Made by a program: the position numbers and the translations under genes. From CAIWHR01 sp035541655 (GTDB lineage: Bacteria; Pseudomonadota; Gammaproteobacteria; Burkholderiales; Casimicrobiaceae), in the NCBI GenBank assembly GCA_035541655.1, contig DATKMY010000062.1, positions 1 to 13,473 of the forward strand: a stretch of DNA of 13,473 nt, given 5' to 3'. Below the pieces are notes generated by a model, which worked only from the letters and a program-made list of their open reading frames with translations, ran no database searches and was not told the DNA's origin. Shown piece after piece: positions 1 through 5,898 of this stretch; positions within the stretch are counted from its first letter, which is position 1, and each line of letters begins with the position of its first letter.

Positions 1-1077
1 GTATTCGCCCTGCAGCTTGAAGTTCGTGTCGAGCGGGTTGCCGTTCGGCGCGTATTTCCAGACCACGTCGGCGATGACGAGGTCGCTCCTGCCGCTGAAC
101 CCGAGCTCCGCGGCGTTGCCGGCGCGATCGGTCATCACATAGTCGCGGTCGCGCGGCCGCACGCCGAGCCAGGAGACGCCGGCGCGCCAGTTGTTGCTCG
201 CATCGAAATCCCCTCCCGCGTGTGCGTAGAGCGCGGCGTCGCCGATGCCGTTGCGATTGCGCTCCGCCCCGGGAAAGCTGTTACCGTCGCCGATCTCGGC
301 GCCGAGCTCGATGAACGTGTCGGTCGGCGCGATCCACTTGAGCTGGAGGCCGTCGCTGCGGAACTGGCCACCGAGAAACGCCTGGTACGGCAACGGAGCG
401 TCGTAGAAGTCCCAGACGTGCTGGTGCTGATCGTTGAGATAGCCGATGCTCGACAGGAAGCGCCCGAACTTCGGCGTGAAGCCGTCCGGAATCGCGGTGA
501 ATACACCGTACGCCTCCTCGACCTCGACAGTGTTCTCGGGCGAGAGCGAGAAGATCAGGTTGCCGTAGACCTTGTCGTCGACGTTCGCCGATAGGCCGAG
601 CTCCGATTCGGCGATCGAGAATCCGCGCTTTGCAGGCGCGATGTCGCCGCTCGGCACGAAGCCCGCGATCGCGTACTGGTTGGGGTCCTGCGAAAGGTTC
701 GCATAGACGCCTTGCAGCACCGCCGAGATCGCGGGATTGAATGCGCTGATTCCCGACGAGGCCGGCCCGCCTGCGGGCGGCGGTGCCGCTGCGGCGATTG
801 GCGGCACCGGCGTTTCCGCCGGCTGCGCGACGACCGGCGCGCCACCCGACGGCGCGGCGCCTGGTGGCCCCGCGGGCGGAGCGGCTGCCCCTGCGCTTCG
901 CGCCTCGGCGTCCTTCAGGCGCTGCTCGAGCGCCTGGATTCGTGCTTCGTAGGATGCCTTCAGTTGCTGGATCTGCTCGCGAATCTCCGCGAGATCGGCG
1001 TCGGTGGCCGCGTGGGCGCACGGTGCCGTGACGAGCGCGAGCGCGAACGCGCCCGACGCCAATGCGAGCTTGTGCAT
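1..1077 (-). CDS. porin-like outer-membrane beta-barrel protein, C-terminus cut by window edge
   Basis: The reading frame is open for 359 codons from ATG at 1077 to base 1 with no stop, so the C-terminus lies outside. The first ~23 residues are a Sec signal peptide (MHKLALASGAFALALVTAPC, then AHA). Next come a heptad-like coiled coil (about residues 26-60, with EIREQIQQLKASYEARIQAL), a Pro/Ala/Gly-rich linker (about 61-105), and alternating-hydrophobicity sequence typical of a barrel. Recognisable blocks are FNPAISAVLQGVYANLSQDP, GRFLSSIGYLNDQHQHVWDF and APNGNPLDTNFKLQGEY. From memory these blocks match a family often labelled 'TonB-dependent receptor' or 'zinc-regulated outer membrane protein'; no plug domain is visible, so porin-like is the safer name. 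A good Shine-Dalgarno (GAGGAG, 1086-1091) sits 8 bases before the start. It follows the small gene at 1141-1461 in the same direction and is probably co-transcribed. The transported substrate is inferred (a metal), not shown. Confidence 0.8.
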   Translation of the reverse strand, partial: MHKLALASGAFALALVTAPCAHAATDADLAEIREQIQQLKASYEARIQALEQRLKDAEARSAGAAAPPAGPPGAAPSGGAPVVAQPAETPVPPIAAAAPPPAGGPASSGISAFNPAISAVLQGVYANLSQDPNQYAIAGFVPSGDIAPAKRGFSIAESELGLSANVDDKVYGNLIFSLSPENTVEVEEAYGVFTAIPDGFTPKFGRFLSSIGYLNDQHQHVWDFYDAPLPYQAFLGGQFRSDGLQLKWIAPTDTFIELGAEIGDGNSFPGAERNRNGIGDAALYAHAGGDFDASNNWRAGVSWLGVRPRDRDYVMTDRAGNAAELGFSGRSDLVIADVVWKYAPNGNPLDTNFKLQGEY

Positions 1078-1106
1078 AAGCCCGACTCCTCAGGTCGTGG
1101 TGGACC

Positions 1107-1130
1107 TTCGCCGGCGCGAGGCGCGGCGAA
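1107..1130 (-). repeat. 7-bp inverted repeat between two genes
   Basis: TTCGCCG (1107-1113) and its exact complement CGGCGAA (1124-1130) flank a 10-base GC-rich loop. It lies between the stop of the small exported gene and the ribosome binding site of the porin-like gene. There is no T-run, so it is not a classical terminator. It could be an intercistronic stem that tunes expression of the two genes, or a chance stem in GC-rich DNA. Confidence 0.3.
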
Positions 1131-1140
1131 ACCGGTCGAC

Positions 1141-1461
1141 TCAGAGGACGATGGGCGGGGCTCGGATGGCGTAGTGGGAAGTTGCGGAGACGGGCTGCGA
1201 TACGAACCCAAACGGCGGGATCGCGAACCCGACGAGGGGCTGCGGCGTCGACGTTGCGCCGTCGATCGCCGCCGCCGATCCCCCGGCGAAGAGCGCGCAA
1301 ATGCCGCACTGCGACTCGGAGTCCGGAATTGCCAGCGCCCGCTCGTGCGACGCATACAACCACTCGCCGACGTGCGTCAGCGCATGCGAATGCTCCGCCT
1401 GCTGCATGAAGAGCAGCAGGAACAGTACGATCAGAGTGACGACGCGGCGTTGCATGCGCAT
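1141..1461 (-). CDS. small exported His/Cys-containing protein, DUF2946-like
   Basis: This encodes 106 residues. The N-terminus is basic then strongly hydrophobic (RRVVTLIVLFLLLFMQQ), an export signal or single membrane anchor. It is followed by a histidine cluster (H24, H26, H30, H39), a CGIC motif (C52, C55) and a C-terminus containing RAPP. That order (hydrophobic start, HALTH-like block, CxxC, terminal RAPP) resembles DUF2946 proteins, which are often found beside metal or copper genes; the match is from memory. Either of two in-frame ATGs (1461 or 1455) could be the start. It lies 63 bp before the porin-like gene on the same strand. I infer a periplasmic metal-binding or metal-delivery accessory to that porin. 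Family membership is moderately supported; the function is not proven. Confidence 0.65.
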   Translation of the reverse strand: MRMQRRVVTLIVLFLLLFMQQAEHSHALTHVGEWLYASHERALAIPDSESQCGICALFAGGSAAAIDGATSTPQPLVGFAIPPFGFVSQPVSATSHYAIRAPPIVL

Positions 1462-1494
1462 GGTCGAACGGTCGCGAAAGCGACGTATTCGAAG

Positions 1495-1524
1495 AGTCTA
1501 GCGGAGCTCGCCGTGGGCCCGCAA
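1495..1524 (-). promoter_or_regulatory. possible sigma70-type promoter for the small metal gene and porin
   Basis: Read on the minus strand, TTGCGG (1519-1524) and TAGACT (1495-1500) are separated by 18 bases and lie about 35 bases before the ATG at 1461. Both hexamers are imperfect. The 95-bp gap after the dioxygenase gene is the natural place for a new promoter. I saw no clear Zur-type or Fur-type palindrome here. Confidence 0.3.
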
Positions 1525-1556
1525 ATGGACGAAAAGCCTAGGTGAATCTGCCGAGC

Positions 1557-2453
1557 CTACATCGCGCTCGTTGCGAACGCAGCGGAGATTACCTGCGGGG
1601 CCTTGCCGGACGCGCCCGGCTCGAGCACCGTGACCCGCCACAACGCGCGCGGATCGTCGGGGTCCGTGAGCGTCGCCGAATGTAGGAGCGAGGCGTTGTC
1701 CCAGACGACGACGTCGCCGACGCCGTACACGAGCGCGTAGCGATACTTGGGCTGCGTCGAATGCGCCGCGAGCTCGTCGAGGAGATCGAGCGCTTCGTCC
1801 TCCGGCATCCCGACGATCCCGAACGAGCTCCCCGAAACCGCATAGAGCGATCTGCGCCCCGTCACCGGATGGGGACGCGCGATCTTGTGCGTGATCAGCG
1901 GCAACTTCGCCTTCTGCTCCGCGCTGAGCGGCGAGGCGGCCGTGCGGCTCGTGTCGTCCCTGTCGTTGCGATTGCCGTAGTGATGGATCGCGTAGAGCGG
2001 CTCGATCTGGCGCTTCATCGCGTCGGACAGGTCGTCGTAGGCGGCCTGCTGGTTGGCGAAGAGCGTGTCGCCGCCCCTCTTCGGCACTTCGATCGAGTAG
2101 AGGGTCGTCGCGCGGGCAGGGATCTGCAGATAGGAGTAGTCGGTGTGGAAGTACGATCCGGCGTCCTGCAGCCCTGTGGGCTTCCCGTCCTTCTTCACGT
2201 TGGACAGGATCAGGATGTTCGGGTCGTCCGGGTGATGGAACTGGTCGATCACGTGCGGTTGAGGCGGGCCCAGGCGCTGCGCGAATGCGACGAACTGCCG
2301 CGGCGTCAGAGATTGCGCGCGCAGTACGAGCACCTGCGCGTCGAAGAACTTGCGCTCGAGGGCGTCGAACTCAGCGTCGGAGAGCGGCCGCGAGATGTCG
2401 ACGTCCCTCGTCTCCGCTCCGAAGCCCGCGCATAAGGGCTCGAATGTCTGCAT
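1557..2453 (-). CDS. TauD/TfdA-family Fe(II)/2-oxoglutarate dioxygenase
   Basis: This encodes 298 residues, the normal size for the family. The full metal triad is visible: H103 and D105 in YFHTDYS, and H258 in SLLHSATL. R273 in ALWRVTV is the expected 2-oxoglutarate-binding arginine. Members couple oxidative decarboxylation of 2-oxoglutarate to hydroxylation of a small molecule (taurine, alkylsulfates, phenoxyacetates and others); the substrate cannot be read from the sequence. The protein is cytoplasmic with no signal peptide. I chose the ATG at 2453 because GGGAGGA stands just upstream and the protein then begins at the usual family N-terminus (QTFEPLCAGFGAETRDVDIS). A longer open frame upstream overlaps the hydratase/dehydrogenase gene and is rejected. 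The gene follows that gene after 82 bp, which contains a small stem at 2488-2502, so co-transcription is plausible. Confidence 0.9.
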   Translation of the reverse strand: MQTFEPLCAGFGAETRDVDISRPLSDAEFDALERKFFDAQVLVLRAQSLTPRQFVAFAQRLGPPQPHVIDQFHHPDDPNILILSNVKKDGKPTGLQDAGSYFHTDYSYLQIPARATTLYSIEVPKRGGDTLFANQQAAYDDLSDAMKRQIEPLYAIHHYGNRNDRDDTSRTAASPLSAEQKAKLPLITHKIARPHPVTGRRSLYAVSGSSFGIVGMPEDEALDLLDELAAHSTQPKYRYALVYGVGDVVVWDNASLLHSATLTDPDDPRALWRVTVLEPGASGKAPQVISAAFATSAM

Positions 2454-2535
2454 ATCATCCTCCCGCCCCGCCGAGCCTCGCATCGAGTGCCGCCTGCCGG
2501 CACGCCATCGGTCAGTCGTCTCCGACCCTGCTTGG

Positions 2536-4614
2536 CTATTGCGCGATGAAACCACGGCGCGCAGCCGCCCGCTCGACCAGCAGCGGTGCCGGCTCGAGCG
2601 ACGAGTCGCCCGAGCGCTTCGCGAGCTCCGATAGGCGGTCGCGGACGATCGGCAAGCCGACCTCGTCCGCGTAATACATCGGGCCGCCGCGCCAACCCGG
2701 CCAGCCGTAGCCGTTGATCCAGACGATGTCGATGTCTTCTGGGCGCAGCGCAATGCCCTCGGCGAGGATTCGCGCGCCTTCGTTGACCGTCGGATAGACG
2801 ATGCGCTCGACGATCTCGGCGGCGGAAATCGCGCGACGCTCGATGCCGAGTTGCGCCGAGGTCTCGACGATGATCCGCTCGACCTCGGGATCGCGAATCG
2901 GCATTCGCGATCCGGCTTCGTAGCGGTAGTAGCCCTTGCCGCTCTTCTGGCCGAACCGGCCGAGCTCGCACAAGCGGTCGGCGATCGGCTCGACGGTGCC
3001 CCGGCGGCGGCGAATGCGCATGCTGACATCGAGACCGGCCAGATCGTCCACGGCGAAATGTCCCATCGCCATGCCGAAATCGGTGAGCGCGGCGTCGACC
3101 TCGTGCGGCAGCGCGCCTTCCTGCAGCAGCCGCTGGGCTTCGGTGATGCGCCTCGCGAGCATCCGGTTGCCGATGAACCCGTCGCAGTTGCCGGACAGGA
3201 CGGCGACCTTGCCGATCTTCTTCGCGAGCGCGAGCGTGGTCGCGATCACCGCCCACGATGTCTTCGCGCCGCGGACGGCCTCGAGCAGCCGCATGACGTT
3301 CGCCGGACTGAAGAAGTGCGTGCCGATCACGTATTGCGGACGCCTGGTCGCGCCCGCGATCGCGTCGACGTCGAGCGTCGAGGTGTTGGTGGCGATGATC
3401 GCGCCGGGCTTCGCGGCTGCATCGATGCGCCGCATCACTTCCTGCTTGATCGCCATTTCCTCGAACACCGCCTCGACGACGATGTCGGCGTCCGCAAGGG
3501 CATCGTACGCGAGCGAGCGCGTGATGCGCGAAAGAGCCTGCGCGGCCGCTTCAGCAGTGAGGCTCCCGCGCTTGACCGACGTCGCGTAGTTGCGGGCCGC
3601 CGCGTCCAAGCCGCGGTCGAGCGCTTCGTCTGTCGCATCGAGCAGGACGACCGGAATGCCGGCGTTCGCGAAGCACATCGCGATCCCGCTTCCCATCGTG
3701 CCGGCGCCGATGACGGCCGCTTCGGCGATCGGCGCCGCCGCGGTGTCGGCAGGCATGCCGGGAATCGTCGCGACCTTGCGCTCGGCCCGAAACACGTAGC
3801 GCAACGCGCGCGACTGCTCGCCTTGCATCAGCTCGTCGAAGAGTGCGCGCTCGCGAACGAGCCCCTCGGCGAACGGCAGCTCGAACGAAGCGCGCACAGC
3901 CGCTACGCATGCCGCCGGCGCGCGCAGTTGTCGGTCATTCGCGGTGAGACGCGTCGCGGCCTCGTCGAACGCCGCAGGGTCGACGCGGAGCGGCGCGAGC
4001 TTCTCGTCGCGCTGCGAGACCGGGCGTAACGGCGATCGACTCGAGACGACGCTGCGCGCAAAGGCGATCGCGTGCTGCAGGAGCGGACCATCGGCGAGCT
4101 CGTCCGCAATTCCAAGCGCCTTCGCTTTCGCCGCATCGACGGGCTTGCCCGAGACGATCATTTCGACGGCGCGTACCGGTCCGACGATTCGCGGCAGTCG
4201 CTGCGTTCCCCCCGCACCGGGCAACAGGCCGAGCTTGATCTCCGGCAGGCCGAACTGCGCAGCGGCCGACGCGATTCGGAAATGGCATCCGAGGGCGAGC
4301 TCGAAGCCGCCGCCTAGCGCTGCACCCTGCACTGCGGCGACGACCGGTTTCGGAAAAGCGTCGAGGGCGGCGATCACTTCCCGCAGCGACGGCGCGAGCG
4401 GCGGTTTGCCGAACTCGGTGATGTCGGCCCCCGCGGAGAAGAGCCGGCCCGTCGACGCGAGCACGACTGCGTCGACGTCTGCAACACGGGTGCGGGCCAG
4501 CGTGTCGACGATCCCGGCACGCACCGCTTGCCCCAGCGCGTTCACCGGGGGGCTGTCGATCGTGATGACCGCGACGCGTCCGTCGATTGCGGACGCGACG
4601 GGAGTCTTATCCAC
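2536..4614 (-). CDS. bifunctional enoyl-CoA hydratase / 3-hydroxyacyl-CoA dehydrogenase
   Basis: This encodes 692 residues with the layout of the monomeric multifunctional beta-oxidation enzymes (MFE-1/FadJ type). Residues ~1-190 are a crotonase domain with the two hydratase glutamates E105 (GGGFELALG) and E125 (FGLPEIKLG) and the loop LLPGAGGTQRL. From ~297 the NAD domain begins with VIGAGTMGSG. The dehydrogenase His/Glu pair is H433 (HFFSP) and E445, with N483 in GFIGNRM. The C-terminal dehydrogenase repeats include GRFGQKSGKGYYRYE and NGYGWPGWRGGPMYY. It hydrates trans-2-enoyl-CoA and oxidises the L-3-hydroxyacyl-CoA with NAD+ in the cytoplasm. The start is GTG at 4614, inside the end of the upstream gene (8-bp overlap), suggesting translational coupling. 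No thiolase or acyl-CoA dehydrogenase is in the window, so the exact acid degraded is unknown. Confidence 0.95.
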   Translation of the reverse strand: MDKTPVASAIDGRVAVITIDSPPVNALGQAVRAGIVDTLARTRVADVDAVVLASTGRLFSAGADITEFGKPPLAPSLREVIAALDAFPKPVVAAVQGAALGGGFELALGCHFRIASAAAQFGLPEIKLGLLPGAGGTQRLPRIVGPVRAVEMIVSGKPVDAAKAKALGIADELADGPLLQHAIAFARSVVSSRSPLRPVSQRDEKLAPLRVDPAAFDEAATRLTANDRQLRAPAACVAAVRASFELPFAEGLVRERALFDELMQGEQSRALRYVFRAERKVATIPGMPADTAAAPIAEAAVIGAGTMGSGIAMCFANAGIPVVLLDATDEALDRGLDAAARNYATSVKRGSLTAEAAAQALSRITRSLAYDALADADIVVEAVFEEMAIKQEVMRRIDAAAKPGAIIATNTSTLDVDAIAGATRRPQYVIGTHFFSPANVMRLLEAVRGAKTSWAVIATTLALAKKIGKVAVLSGNCDGFIGNRMLARRITEAQRLLQEGALPHEVDAALTDFGMAMGHFAVDDLAGLDVSMRIRRRRGTVEPIADRLCELGRFGQKSGKGYYRYEAGSRMPIRDPEVERIIVETSAQLGIERRAISAAEIVERIVYPTVNEGARILAEGIALRPEDIDIVWINGYGWPGWRGGPMYYADEVGLPIVRDRLSELAKRSGDSSLEPAPLLVERAAARRGFIAQ

Positions 4615-4984
4615 CCGTGTAGTCCCCGCTCAGGAACTTGGTGGGTACCCCGGGCCCCGACCACGGTCCGTTCTCCGGGGCGGCCTTGAGAATGCGTATC
4701 TCCCGGCCGCGCAGGTACTCCTTCACGCGTCCGCGATACGCCTGCATGTGCGCGGACGTGTCGTGCGCGCGCAGCGCGTCGACGCTTGCCCATTTCTCGA
4801 CGATCGTGACCTTATCCGGCCCGATCCGGTGCTGAGACGCGATGTCGGTCTCGGCATCGACCGTACCCACGTATTCGATGCAACCCTGCTCGGCGTGCAC
4901 GAGCGGAACCACGTTGGCGAACTCCGCCAGGAACGCGGAGCGCTTCCCCGGAGCGACCTCGAGCGTAGCGATCACGTAAACCAC
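4607..4984 (-). CDS. ABM-family (antibiotic biosynthesis monooxygenase-like) protein
   Basis: This encodes 125 residues from a GTG start. The N-terminal strand VYVIATLEVAPGKRSAFLAE, the central QGCIEYVG and the later TIVEKWASVDALRAHDTSAH are the typical pattern of the dimeric ferredoxin-like ABM/YgiN fold, at slightly more than usual length (~95-110) because of a C-terminal extension. Members are cofactor-free quinol or polyketide oxygenases, heme-degrading enzymes, or simply small ligand-binding dimers, so the reaction here is open. An ATG at 5047 in the same frame would add 21 Pro/Gly-rich residues and overlap the upstream copper-chaperone gene; the GTG with a strong Shine-Dalgarno is preferred. 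Its stop overlaps the start of the hydratase/dehydrogenase gene by 8 bp, tying the two together in expression and possibly in function. Confidence 0.8.
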   Translation of the reverse strand: MVYVIATLEVAPGKRSAFLAEFANVVPLVHAEQGCIEYVGTVDAETDIASQHRIGPDKVTIVEKWASVDALRAHDTSAHMQAYRGRVKEYLRGREIRILKAAPENGPWSGPGVPTKFLSGDYTGG

Positions 4985-4987
4985 GAT

Positions 4988-4995
4988 CTCCTCCC
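4988..4995 (-). promoter_or_regulatory. ribosome binding site that fixes a GTG start
   Basis: On the minus strand GGGAGGAG stands 3 bases from the GTG at 4984 (5 bases from the GGAGG core). It supports this GTG over the in-frame ATG at 5047, which has no comparable site and overlaps the neighbouring gene. Confidence 0.65.
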
Positions 4996-5024
4996 GTTTG
5001 GGTGCGGCACCGCCGGGCGATCCG

Positions 5025-5486
5025 TCAGGGCTTGGGTGGCCCGCCATCCGCGCCGAGTGGCCGCACTACCGCTTCGACGTCGATGGTGAATCTCCGCCCG
5101 CCGCGATTCTCGAACGTCAGCGTGAGCGGAACCTTGTCGCCGGCATTGAGCGGTGCTTTGAGCTCGAAGAGCATCATGTGATAGCCGGCGGGCGAGAGCT
5201 CGACCGGCTTTTCCGCCGGTAGCGGCAGCCGGTCGATCGCCTTCATCTTCATCATGTTGCCTTCCTTGATCATCTCGTGAATCTCGACGAACTTCGCGCT
5301 CGGGGAGGATGCCTCGACGAGCGCGGTGTCGGCGGTCGACACGATTTGCATGAAGGCGGCAGCGACTTTCTGGCCCGGCACGGTGCTCCGCGTCCAGGCG
5401 TCGGTTACCGTCACGTCGGCGAAAGCCGGAAGCGCGCACGCGAAGGCGGCAATCGCGACAAGAGCAGCTTTGCAGTTGGATTTCAT
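5025..5486 (-). CDS. periplasmic PCuAC-type copper chaperone
   Basis: This encodes 153 residues. The N-terminus is a Sec signal peptide (CKAALVAIAAFACALPAFA, cleavage near residue 23/24). The mature part is a single cupredoxin-like PCuAC domain beginning VTVTDAWTRSTVPGQK. The copper-binding signature H-x10-M-x21-H-x-M is satisfied exactly by H70, M81, H103 and M105; other methionines (M72, M78, M79, M104) lie close by. Family members bind Cu(I) in the periplasm and help load the CuA or CuB centre of cytochrome oxidases, often with a Sco protein; none is visible here. It is the first gene of the minus-strand run, 40 bp ahead of the ABM gene, and only a weak AGGGGA site precedes the ATG at 5486. 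A heme A synthase gene sits at the far right of the window, so an older link to oxidase assembly is possible but inferred. Confidence 0.93.
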   Translation of the reverse strand: MKSNCKAALVAIAAFACALPAFADVTVTDAWTRSTVPGQKVAAAFMQIVSTADTALVEASSPSAKFVEIHEMIKEGNMMKMKAIDRLPLPAEKPVELSPAGYHMMLFELKAPLNAGDKVPLTLTFENRGGRRFTIDVEAVVRPLGADGGPPKP

Positions 5487-5898
5487 CGGTATCCCCTGAT
5501 CTGGAGGCCCCGCAAGCCAGAGCTTCGGAATCCCAATGTGACACCGTAAAGCGCCACCGAGTTCACGGCGAGTTGCGATTCTACATCGGGCCGAAGAACC
5601 CCGAATTCCCGGCGACTTCGGTGATCGCTGTTGCGCGTTCGCCTCGGCTTCTTGACCTAGGCCAGTCGACCGATTGCGTCCCACCGGCGCAGCCCGCGAA
5701 TCGCCCGGTTTCCCTCTGACGGAAGCGGTGCGGGATGCGAGCGCCCCGTTCCGACGGCGCCTATCCACCTGTCGCTTTCTACAGGTGTGCCGCGCGGCCT
5801 CTGGCAACTACCGTGGGCTCCATCGAAATCCGGACGCAACGCGGCCCACTGCGCCGAAGCATCGCCGCGCCGCTCGGCTGACCGATCGGGGGAACCGT
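5487..5898. promoter_or_regulatory. 412-bp divergent non-coding region
   Basis: This region lies between the starts of the copper-chaperone gene (minus) and the IPT/CARDB gene (plus), so it must hold promoters in both directions. No hexamer pair is convincing on either strand: TTGACC at 5652-5657 has no good -10 partner. An open frame on the plus strand runs through part of it (from 5674), but it is an in-frame extension ahead of a clear signal peptide. The only clear structure is the inverted repeat at 5766-5787. Confidence 0.5.
5766..5787. repeat. 7-bp perfect inverted repeat upstream of the toxin module
   Basis: CACCTGT (5766-5772) and ACAGGTG (5781-5787) are exact complements around an 8-base loop that contains CTTTCT. 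It lies 112 bases before the start of the IPT/CARDB gene. It could be an operator for a dimeric regulator or a hairpin in the leader RNA; there is no direct evidence for either. Confidence 0.35.

Noticed and set aside
4985..5047. ATG start at 5047 for the ABM-family protein
   Set aside because: It overlaps the copper-chaperone gene and adds an atypical Pro/Gly stretch; the GTG at 4984 has a strong ribosome binding site and matches the family's N-terminus.
5500..5560. TGTCACA-like element upstream of the copper chaperone resembling an ECF sigma -35 box
   Set aside because: No matching -10 element at the required spacing, and the similarity is too short to support.
5674..5898. 75-residue N-terminal extension of the IPT/CARDB protein from an upstream ATG
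   Set aside because: It would bury a clear signal peptide inside the protein. The extension is basic and low in structure, and the ATG at 5899 has its own purine-rich site.
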